Assembly (NCBI RefSeq): GCF_000237805.1
Contig: NZ_CM001376.1
Coordinates: forward strand, 543,010 to 607,009
Reading direction: 5' to 3'
Source of the DNA: Jonquetella anthropi DSM 22815
Lineage (GTDB): Bacteria > Synergistota > Synergistia > Synergistales > Dethiosulfovibrionaceae
DNA length: 64,000 bases
Numbering within the stretch: the first letter of the stretch is position 1; each line of letters begins with the position of its first letter. This document shows, piece after piece, positions 32,738-40,162 of the stretch. Below the pieces are notes generated by a model, which saw nothing but the letters and a program-made list of their open reading frames with translations, did no database searches and was not told the origin of the DNA. The translations under genes were made by a program, and so were the position numbers.

Positions 32738-35568
32738 CACTCGTCCTCCTTTCCTGACTCTCCGTGAAGCTCTTCTTTTCGGCACAGCTCTTTGTACGGG
32801 CAGTTTCGGCACGCGTCTTTGCTGTCCCAATTGGGGTTCCAGCGCCCTGCGGCCGTACAGCTGTCGAGGCTTGAAAGAAGCTCGGCCAGCTCGGGCAACG
32901 GCCCTTCTGCCGCCGGCGGGATCGTCTTGCAGTCCGTTTGTTCGGCCAAGGCGGCGGCAACGGCTTGGCAGGTCTCCGACTGCTCCTTCGGGAGAACGAG
33001 GCTTGCTTGACAGCCTCCGTCTCGCAGCCCTAGAAAGCCCCAGCCGGCCGGGCGCTTTCCGGTCGATTTTTCGCAGGCGAGGGCGTACAGGGGAAGCTGA
33101 AAGGACTTGGCGTACTTTTCGCTCTTGCCCAGCTTGTAATCCCAGACGAGGAACGATCCGTCGTCTAAGACGTCGATTCGGTCAGCCCGCCCGCGGAAGA
33201 ACGCGTGGTCCAGCTGCAGGGACAAAGGCGTCTCGATCATGACCTTCACTCGATGGGGAGCCAGCCGCTCGTCGATTTTGTCCTGCAGGGCGGCGCAGTG
33301 GCGAATCTGACTTTTCAGCAGGGCAAACTGTCGGGCGAGCTGAGGCGTTCCCAGCTCGGGATACCCGCTAGGGCCTAAAAGCGCCTCGTCGAGAAAACGG
33401 GCCGATAGGTTCTGAATTGATTCTTTTTCTCCAGCGTTTTTCGCGCTCCAAACCATCTCCCACAGCTTGTGGGTCGCCGTTCCGACGAGCAGCCGGTCGT
33501 AGGCCGGCCGAGTCTCTTGAGGCGCTAGGCGCAGGACGTTTTGGACGTAGAACCGGTACGGACAGTCGGCAAAGGCGTCGATAGCGCTCATCGGCAGGGC
33601 AGACGGAACTTTGGCGCCCGGCAGCGGAGATGGGAAGACCCGGTCTTTCGGCCAAGGGGCAAACTCGAGCGGGGACCTGACCTCGACGCCGCCGATCAAC
33701 GGCTGGTCACGGGGAACGAGAAGCTCGTCAAGCCCGCGGCTCACGGTCGGCGGGTCAGATGCAATCCAGCCGTCGCTGTAGGCGGACGGGAGAAACGGCG
33801 TCGGCTCGAGGGGGCGGCTTTTCTCGTCGGTCGTCGTCCAAGAGAGGATCGTCAGTCGGCCGGCTGAGGCGATCAGGCGGCGGAAAAGGACTTCCTGCTG
33901 GCTTCGCCGCTCCGAAAGCAGCGGCAGGTGTCCGGCGTTTTCCGCGTCCGGCGATCCACTGATCGTCTGGCGGTCCGCGTCGCTGAGAAGCGGCGTCTCC
34001 GCGAGGCTTCCGGGCCATACTGAGGCGTTCAGGCCGCTGACGAACAGATAGGGCCTTGAAAAGAACACCGGCAGGGAGCCGGACCACAGTTCCAGCGCGT
34101 CGCCCAGCGGCTGCTGCGGGCGAATCGACGACCCGTCAGCCCAAGCGGTCAGGTACTCCCACGCGTCGCCGCCGTCTAGCTTCCTGCTGCCGGCGGATTT
34201 TAGATCCCGAAGGGTTTCCCGAATGGCGAGAAGTTTTCGCCGCAGCTCGTCAAGAGCTCCGTTGTACTCGGCAATCTGGCCGTCCAGCGTCCCGTCTGTT
34301 CCAGCTGTGCCGCTGGACGCGTTGGAGAAGAACGTCAGGAGGCGGCGTTCCCCAAGGCGCAGCAGCGCGGCCAACAGGGTTTCGGGCGTTCCGCCGGACT
34401 GAATCTCTTGGGCAAAGGCGCAGGCGTCGTCAAAGGCGTCTCTGCTTTTTTCGGGCAGCGCGTCCCGCCAAGCGTCCCGGCCCGAGGGCGACTTGTCCGG
34501 CAGCGGTCCTGACGCCATGGCTGGGTGGGCCATCAGTTCAGACGTTGAAAACGCGTCCCAGTTCTGCGAGACGGCCGCGCGGGCCGTTTGGGATAGCCGC
34601 CAGAACGGCGTGTCGGTGATCTTGAGCGTGCGGGCCCGGCGGCACGGAACGCCGTAACGCCTCATGACTTCCAGCGCTGTTCCCTCGCGGTTCACCGGAA
34701 CCCAGAGGGCCAAAGCCTCCCAGCCGGGCCACGGATGGCCGATTTTCAGCCCGTCATGGCCGGTCGCTTCCCACAAGATCAGCGACCGGGCGATCGTCTC
34801 GTATTCTCCTCGACAGTCTTCCGCCTGCAGGATCCGCACGTCGACTGGCCCGCCCGGCGACGGGCAGGGCGCTTCGCCGGGCAGCAGCTGGGCGATGAGG
34901 TCGGACGCCTCGGCGTGGCTCGTCCCGTCGTCTGGGACGAAGCACTTCATCGGCACGCCTTTGGAGCGAAGAAGGCGAATCAGCTCCAGCTGGGAGTGGG
35001 TCAGGCTGTAGAAGCCCGCGAGAATCAGTTCAGCTTCATCCGGCCAGTCGAATTTTTGGGCCGCCTCGACTTCCAGTCGGGCTTTGGTTGTCAGAGCGGC
35101 GCTGTCGGTAAGGTTCAGCTCGCGAAGGGTTCCTTCGTAGGAGAGAAAACAGTCGGCCAGCAGGCGTGAAGCCTCAGAGTTTCGAGGGACGGACTGAGGC
35201 GGCACCTCTTCGGCCCGGAGCTCGCGAATTTGATCGCCCAGCAGGCCGAGAATGCCGGGGCACTCGGACAGCGGCGACGGCTCCGGCGAATTTGTCAGCG
35301 CTTGGCGGAGCAGGAGCCAGTGATCCGGCGGGTCGATCTGAGCCGATTGGGCGGATCCTGTCGCCAGCGCGAGAAGCCGGCAGAGGTCGTCCCAGAGGAT
35401 CGTCCGAACGCCGTCGTCGCGCTGACGCCGCCAGAGCTGGGCAAATAGCTCTCGATCAGCGCTTGACGGGACGAGAACGAGCCGCTTGCCCGCAGGACGC
35501 GCGGGCAGGCGCTGAACGAGTTCTTCCAAGTCGCTGATTTTTCGATAGCGCGTTGCCGAAAAGGCCAT
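32737..35568 (-). CDS. addB: AddB-like PD-(D/E)XK nuclease subunit
   Basis: Partner subunit of AddA, 943 residues. N-terminal helicase-like region begins KRLVLVPSSADRELFAQLW, where a Walker A lysine would be expected but none is present, so this subunit probably does not hydrolyse ATP. The C-terminal nuclease carries SFLVWDYKLGKSEKYAKSFQLPLYALA. Cysteines of the AddB iron-sulfur staple are visible: one well upstream and then CRNCPYKELC near the end. GGAGG lies ahead of ATG 35568. Translated together with addA by a TGATG junction. Now flanked upstream by an insertion sequence. Confidence 0.88.
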   Translation of the reverse strand: MAFSATRYRKISDLEELVQRLPARPAGKRLVLVPSSADRELFAQLWRRQRDDGVRTILWDDLCRLLALATGSAQSAQIDPPDHWLLLRQALTNSPEPSPLSECPGILGLLGDQIRELRAEEVPPQSVPRNSEASRLLADCFLSYEGTLRELNLTDSAALTTKARLEVEAAQKFDWPDEAELILAGFYSLTHSQLELIRLLRSKGVPMKCFVPDDGTSHAEASDLIAQLLPGEAPCPSPGGPVDVRILQAEDCRGEYETIARSLILWEATGHDGLKIGHPWPGWEALALWVPVNREGTALEVMRRYGVPCRRARTLKITDTPFWRLSQTARAAVSQNWDAFSTSELMAHPAMASGPLPDKSPSGRDAWRDALPEKSRDAFDDACAFAQEIQSGGTPETLLAALLRLGERRLLTFFSNASSGTAGTDGTLDGQIAEYNGALDELRRKLLAIRETLRDLKSAGSRKLDGGDAWEYLTAWADGSSIRPQQPLGDALELWSGSLPVFFSRPYLFVSGLNASVWPGSLAETPLLSDADRQTISGSPDAENAGHLPLLSERRSQQEVLFRRLIASAGRLTILSWTTTDEKSRPLEPTPFLPSAYSDGWIASDPPTVSRGLDELLVPRDQPLIGGVEVRSPLEFAPWPKDRVFPSPLPGAKVPSALPMSAIDAFADCPYRFYVQNVLRLAPQETRPAYDRLLVGTATHKLWEMVWSAKNAGEKESIQNLSARFLDEALLGPSGYPELGTPQLARQFALLKSQIRHCAALQDKIDERLAPHRVKVMIETPLSLQLDHAFFRGRADRIDVLDDGSFLVWDYKLGKSEKYAKSFQLPLYALACEKSTGKRPAGWGFLGLRDGGCQASLVLPKEQSETCQAVAAALAEQTDCKTIPPAAEGPLPELAELLSSLDSCTAAGRWNPNWDSKDACRNCPYKELCRKEELHGESGKEDE

Positions 35569-35620
35569 CCGGATTCCTCCCCCTAGGCGTATATCGAAAT
35601 CTTACCACGGGACCGGGCAC

Positions 35621-35640
35621 AAAAAAGGCCGCACCGCTTT
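35621..35640 (-). other. 3' half of a terminator split by the IS
   Basis: The run of six A (T on the minus strand) plus GGCCGC and CCGC arm. It is the distal half of the hairpin whose proximal half is at 37366-37384; the IS sits in the loop. Confidence 0.7.
35638..35640 (+). repeat. Left target-site duplication (TTT)
   Basis: TTT immediately left of the IS, repeated at 37366-37368 on its right. Confidence 0.6.
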
Positions 35641-35649
35641 TGATATGCT

Positions 35650-35691
35650 CCCCCCAAGTAGGACAGGGAAATATAAAACCTACTTGGGGGG
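35650..35691 (+). promoter_or_regulatory. IS left-end hairpin covering the OrfA ribosome-binding site
   Basis: Perfect 13-bp stem (CCCCCCAAGTAGG, 35650-35662, with 35679-35691). The downstream arm holds the only purine-rich Shine-Dalgarno candidate, GGGGGG, seven bases before ATG 35699. Transcripts entering from outside would fold this and block translation. Confidence 0.6.
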
Positions 35692-35698
35692 TATTTCT

Positions 35699-36370
35699 AT
35701 GCCCAGAAAAAGCAAGATAGACTCAGCTTTGAAAATATCTCTAGTTGAAAGCTATCTCCGAGACGAAATCAGCTGCACAGAAGCGACAAGGCAAGCGGGG
35801 CTTAGGGGCCGCGCATCGTTTAGGAGTTGGGTCCGGATTTACCAAAATGAAGGTCCCGGAGGATTGCTCGCTCAATCGAGAAACAGACATTATTCACAGG
35901 AGCTGAAATTGGCTGCCGTTCATGCCTATCTGAGCGGAGAAGGATCCTTAACGGAGACGGCGTATCGCTATGGCTTACGGTCAAAAGCTCAACTTCAAAG
36001 CTGGATACAGGCATATACTACTCATGGATGGATCCAATCGCGCACAAGCGGAGGAGGCAGCTCCATGAGAAAAGCCAGACAGACAAGCCAGGAAGAACGC
36101 CTTGAAATCGTACAGTACTGCCTTGCTAAGGATAATAATTATGGAGCGACGGCGCTGAAATATAACTGTTCCTATCAGCAGGTGCGCAACTGGGTGCTCC
36201 GTTATGAGAGCATGGGCCCCGCCGGCCTTGAAGACCGTCGTGGACGGCGGATTGGAACCCTGCCAGCCCGGACACCAGAGGAAAAGCAGCGCCACAGGAT
36301 TGCAGAACTGGAACGCAAGAACCGCGACCTTCAGATGGAGAACGACCTGTTAAAAAAATCAGAGAGTTAG
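35699..36370 (+). CDS. IS3-family transposase OrfA (helix-turn-helix)
   Basis: DNA-binding part of the transposase, 223 residues. Two successive helix-turn-helix units: SLVESYLRDEISCTEATRQAG and AAVHAYLSGEGSLTETAYRYG in the first half, then IVQYCLAKDNNYGATALKYN. A leucine-zipper-like ending follows (RIAELERKNRDLQMENDLL). It ends just after an A7 run (36352-36358), a typical programmed frameshift site of IS3 elements. Start ATG 35699 follows the GGGGGG of the hairpin. Confidence 0.9.
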   Translation: MPRKSKIDSALKISLVESYLRDEISCTEATRQAGLRGRASFRSWVRIYQNEGPGGLLAQSRNRHYSQELKLAAVHAYLSGEGSLTETAYRYGLRSKAQLQSWIQAYTTHGWIQSRTSGGGSSMRKARQTSQEERLEIVQYCLAKDNNYGATALKYNCSYQQVRNWVLRYESMGPAGLEDRRGRRIGTLPARTPEEKQRHRIAELERKNRDLQMENDLLKKSES

Positions 36371-37286
36371 AGATGAAAGATCGCTCTCTCTGACTCGACA
36401 TCCCTACAAATACCAAGCGATCAAAGAACTGACTGAAGCCAAGCACTACCCCCTGCAAAAGCTCTGTCAGTGCCAGCGGCTTTCGCGCAGCGCGTATTAT
36501 CGCTGGCTTAAAGGTCCTGTCAGCTTCAGTGAGAAGTACAATACCGAGCTCTCCGAGAAGATCAAGGCCATTCATGAGAACCATCCGGATATGGGTTACC
36601 GGCGAATCAGGGACGAACTGGAAAGGAATCACGGCATCGCAGTGAACGATAAGCGGGTACTCAGGATCTGTCGCGGAGAGCGTATTCAATCCACGATCAA
36701 GTGGAGGCCAAAGAGCTGCACCAGAAGCAGCCAAGACCCTGCACATATCGCCAAAAACTATCTCAACCGTGACTTTCACGCAGACGCACCGAACGAGAAA
36801 TGGCTGACGGATGTCACTGAGTTCAAGTATTACGTCGGGGGGAACGCTCACAAAGTATATCTGAGTGCCATACTGGATCTCTATGATCGCAGGATCGTGG
36901 CATATAAAATCGGCGAGCATAATGACAATCCGCTGGTTATGAGCACGTTTGATGAAGCTGTAGAGCGTGAGCCCGAGGCACATCCATTGTTTCACAGTGA
37001 CCGAGGCTTCCAGTACACGAGCAAACAGTTCTCGGGGAGACTAAAGAGAAACCGAATGAAGCAGAGCATGTCCAGAGTAGCCCATTGCATTGACAATGGG
37101 CCTATGGAAGGCTTCTGGGGGATCCTGAAGCGTGAAATGTACTACAGGAAACGCTTCACCTCAAAGATGGATCTGGTGAAGACCATAGAGTCATACATCA
37201 GGTATTACAACACGGAGCGGTTCCAACGGAAATTGCATCTGATGACACCTGCCGAATGCCATGCAAGCTTCTATACTGCGGCGTAA
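36354..37286 (+). pseudogene. IS3-family transposase OrfB (DDE integrase core), probably frameshifted near its start
   Basis: Catalytic part with the DDE triad: Asp in WLTDVTEF, Asp in FHSDRGFQYTS, Glu in DNGPMEGFWGILKREMYY, and the C-terminal YIRYYNTERFQ. The open frame runs from 36354 (first ATG only at 36591). A normal -1 slip on the A7 run of OrfA would give KKIRELEMKDRSL and then hit TGA at 36391-36393. The good OrfB sequence (TRHPYKYQAIKEL) resumes in another frame across a CTCTCTCT repeat. A 2-base gain in that repeat would explain this. Unless +1 frameshifting or internal initiation is used, the copy is likely inactive. Confidence 0.75.
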
Positions 37287-37291
37287 AAGAA

Positions 37292-37317
37292 CCGCCAGCC
37301 GATTACTCGACTGGCGG
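37292..37317 (+). terminator. Hairpin after the transposase genes
   Basis: Seven-bp stem CCGCCAG/CTGGCGG just past OrfB, followed after eight bases by TTTTT. Probably ends IS transcription. Confidence 0.5.
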
Positions 37318-37365
37318 CACGGGACTTTTTGATTTTTCACTGTCCTATTGACGGGGAGCAGACCA

Positions 37366-37384
37366 TTTCGCGGCGCGGCCTTTT
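37366..37384 (-). other. 5' half of the split terminator, including the right TTT duplication
   Basis: Holds GCGG and GCGGCC arms with TTTT. With 35621-35640 joined and one TTT removed, the minus-strand RNA folds as GGCCGC-G-CCGC, a GAAA loop, GCGG-T-GCGGCC, then six U. That is a strong terminator ending the DUF3160 operon before the IS arrived. Confidence 0.7.
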
Positions 37385-37393
37385 CATCGATGA

Positions 37394-40081
37394 TTACTTG
37401 TTGATCCGATCGGCCCACGACGGGTCGAAGTTCGACAGGTCGCTTTTCTCGTCGTAAACGAGGTTCTTCCATTCCTCGTCGGTCAGACGATCGTCGCCTC
37501 CGGCGAGAAATTCATAGTACGACATGGTAAACCCTTCGGCCAGCCGAGCGCCGCCCGATCGGTCGTCCAAGAACACGACGAGCCGGCGGGGAGTTCCAAC
37601 GCCAATGTAGAGGTCGGCGAATCCCGACATGGCGACGTCGGCAATTAGGGCCATCTTCAACAGCTCGTTGTTGTCGTCGGAAGATGACTGGAACATGCCG
37701 ATCGGCAGGACCGACGGCGGGCAGAACGAGTTGATCCACTGGTAATCTTCCAGCGTCATCGAGTCGGTCAGCTCTCTCCGGCAGATCTCGGCCATGTGGG
37801 TGAAGTCGTCCGCCAGAGCTAGGAACCGCGGCGCGTAGGACTCGTTTTCGTCCGTGCTGTTCAGGTGGAACCGGTCGAGGAACTCCACGATCCGGCCGCA
37901 GGCGTCAGCCAGTCGCTCGAAGGTCTTGGGCTGAGGCTCGATGTACCCGCGAAGGATCGGCTGGGGGAACGGGTCAGACAGAAGCGCCATGCCGGCGTCT
38001 CCCATTTCCGCGCCGCTTTCTTCGGCGTAGAGGATCGTGTCGTGCTTCAGCTCGGCCATCGAAGCGGCGGCGGTGTACAGCTTGCGCCACTGCCACGCCT
38101 CGGTGTGGCAGAACGCCTCGTCGGGCTGTTCCTCGGTAAAGTAGTCCTGAAGCGTCAAGAGCCAGTTGGTGTAGAACGTGTCGTTCTCCTTGGAGAACTC
38201 CGGCCAGAGATCGGCCGTTTTTTTCCAACCGTCTTTGTATCCCGCGACGTCGTCGTACTTCTTGATCACCTCGGCGGCGGCGCGGGAGCCGAGCATCGCC
38301 AGTGCGTCAGATGGGTCGGGCAGGCAGCGGGAGCTTTCGGCAGGGAGACGGGGCGTCGTCAGGGCGGTGTAGGTCAGCGCGTCAAACGTGACCCGCTTGC
38401 CCAGCAGGCGGAACTGAGGGGGCTGAGCCTCGTTGGAGACAACGGCTGAAACGAGCTGCTTCTTAGCCGACTGAACTAATTTGTCCGCTAAACTTTCCAT
38501 AGCCTCTTTGCTCTCGAAGGCCTCGATCCCCGCGTCCGAGACGTCCTTCGCGAAGGTAAGGTAGGTGTTGGTGTTCGAGTTGCCGATCAGCTTGGTCAGC
38601 GGGTCGTTCAGCTCGTTCCAAATTTTTGAAGGTTCGGGAGCGCTCAGCAGCCGGCAGAACAGGGCCGTCAGGGCCGTATTGGCAACGCACTTCTCGTCAG
38701 CCGTCAGGGTAAAGCCCATGGTGCCGAGCAAGGACATCACCCTGAAATACCGGGTCAGGTTCTCGTTTAAGGTGTAATGACCTCGGGGCTTATACAGGGA
38801 GTATGGCTCGTCAACGCCGGTCAGCTGGGACGTTTGAGTTCCTGTGGCAGCCATAATCTGGCTGTACTCCGCTGCGGCGCGGGGCGAGAGGTCGCCTGAG
38901 CGGCCGCAAAGCAGGGCGTTCGCGATATCCAGATAGTCTTTGGCAGTTGTAGCGGCCTCCGGGCCGAGGGCGGTCTTCTGGTACTCCGGGGCGACGCGAT
39001 TCAGCTCGTCCTGCAGGGCTGAGACCAGCTTTTGGGTCATCGGGAGCAGGGCCTTCTCTTCAACCTGCTGGAGCGACCGGTCGAACAGCAAATGGAGCGT
39101 GTGGAGCCCCAAGTCGGCGGTAAGGAACCGGGGCAGAAGCACGCCCTCTTGCAGGGCGAATTTCCCGAGGCTGTCGGCGGCGACCATGTTAAACCCGCAC
39201 GTGTCAGCCCGCTGTCGGTTGTACAGGTCGATCAGGTCGTCCTGGGTGAGAAAGTCCTCGTAAGAAGGCCCTTCTGGCGAGTCTTTGATCCCTAGAATCA
39301 AGCGCCGCGGGTCAAGGTAAAAGCCGTTGGCTGAAAGGGCCCGGCGGTAGGCTTGGTCGTTTGGAACATTTGCCAGCTTATTCAGGTCAAACGGCTCGCC
39401 GGCGGCTGTCGGCTTGTAAGAGGACAGGGCCTGCAGTTCATCATCGGGGATCCAAGCGAAGCGGCCGCCCAAGCCGGCGGTCGCCGTCACGTAGTCCTCG
39501 GCGTAACGCAGGTCATGAACCTTTGTATCGCTGAAAGAGATGAGGCGCCACGTCTTGCCGTTTTGGGAAGCTGAGCCAATCGAGACGACGACGGTTCCTC
39601 GGCGGAGCGAGAACGCTTTCGCAGGCTCCGGCTTTCCCTCGTCCGGGTCATACACCCCAACGACGGCGAGCCGGTACGCCTTGTCGCTCAGAGGAAACTG
39701 CCCGGGCATCAGCCACGGGACGACGTCTTGGCCCTTAACCATGTAGTTTTGCGGCTCGGTTGGTTGAAAAGAGCCAGGCAGGGCGGCCACATGGGAGACG
39801 GCCACGTACCCGATGACCGTGTTTTTGTCCTTGACCTGAAGCCACGCCTTGTTCTTTAACGTCCCTTCGAGAATGTTCCCGTGGACGACCCGGGCGGCGT
39901 CGTAGACGTCCGAGTCTTTCAGGGTGAGAGGCTTATCTTTTGGGGGAATGGACTCGTACAGCCTGGCCGCAGGGGCTGTGACCATCCAGACGTTTTTCTG
40001 CGCTGCCCCGGCCATTGAGGCTGGAGACAGGAAAGCGGCTAGGGCTGCGCAGCAGATGGCCCGTATGATGCGCTGATTCAT
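37394..40081 (-). CDS. Secreted DUF3160 family protein, copy 1
   Basis: Exported protein of 895 residues and unknown function. Signal peptide MNQRIIRAICCAALAAFLSPASMAGA, then an SH3-like segment (MVTAPAARLYES..GYVAVSHVAALPG, about 32-105). The DUF3160-type body includes LPRFLTADLGLHTLHLLFDRSLQQVEE, YKPRGHYTLNENLTRYFRVMSLLG, LIGNSNTNTYLTFAKDVSDAG and the C-terminal VVFLDDRSGGARLAEGFTMSYYEF. GGAGGTGT precedes the ATG. Last gene of the cluster; two paralogues lie directly upstream. Family assignment is from remembered motifs; no enzymatic motif is visible. Confidence 0.8.
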   Translation of the reverse strand: MNQRIIRAICCAALAAFLSPASMAGAAQKNVWMVTAPAARLYESIPPKDKPLTLKDSDVYDAARVVHGNILEGTLKNKAWLQVKDKNTVIGYVAVSHVAALPGSFQPTEPQNYMVKGQDVVPWLMPGQFPLSDKAYRLAVVGVYDPDEGKPEPAKAFSLRRGTVVVSIGSASQNGKTWRLISFSDTKVHDLRYAEDYVTATAGLGGRFAWIPDDELQALSSYKPTAAGEPFDLNKLANVPNDQAYRRALSANGFYLDPRRLILGIKDSPEGPSYEDFLTQDDLIDLYNRQRADTCGFNMVAADSLGKFALQEGVLLPRFLTADLGLHTLHLLFDRSLQQVEEKALLPMTQKLVSALQDELNRVAPEYQKTALGPEAATTAKDYLDIANALLCGRSGDLSPRAAAEYSQIMAATGTQTSQLTGVDEPYSLYKPRGHYTLNENLTRYFRVMSLLGTMGFTLTADEKCVANTALTALFCRLLSAPEPSKIWNELNDPLTKLIGNSNTNTYLTFAKDVSDAGIEAFESKEAMESLADKLVQSAKKQLVSAVVSNEAQPPQFRLLGKRVTFDALTYTALTTPRLPAESSRCLPDPSDALAMLGSRAAAEVIKKYDDVAGYKDGWKKTADLWPEFSKENDTFYTNWLLTLQDYFTEEQPDEAFCHTEAWQWRKLYTAAASMAELKHDTILYAEESGAEMGDAGMALLSDPFPQPILRGYIEPQPKTFERLADACGRIVEFLDRFHLNSTDENESYAPRFLALADDFTHMAEICRRELTDSMTLEDYQWINSFCPPSVLPIGMFQSSSDDNNELLKMALIADVAMSGFADLYIGVGTPRRLVVFLDDRSGGARLAEGFTMSYYEFLAGGDDRLTDEEWKNLVYDEKSDLSNFDPSWADRINK

Positions 40082-40162
40082 GAAAACACCTCCACGATAG
40101 TGAGTGATGGTTCAGCTGGGAGCAGCTGACGATTCAAAGACCATGGATCTTTTTTGCCGCCA

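Larger units (their letters stand above)
35641..37365 (+). mobile_element. IS3-family insertion sequence (IS150-like)
   Basis: An element of 1725 bp bounded by imperfect terminal inverted repeats: TGATATGCTCCCC...TAGGACAG at the left and, on the other strand, TGGTCTGCTCCCC...TAGGACAG at the right, giving the TG...CA ends usual for the family. A 3-bp duplication TTT flanks it. It encodes OrfA and a DDE OrfB in different frames and has lower GC than its surroundings. A 13-bp hairpin at the left end hides the OrfA ribosome-binding site. It is inserted in the loop of the terminator of the DUF3160 operon. Confidence 0.92.

Noticed and set aside
35646-37360. Shorter IS boundaries at TGCTCC...GGAGCA
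   Set aside because: These ends give no target duplication; extending five bases on each side keeps TG...CA ends and yields matching TTT flanks.
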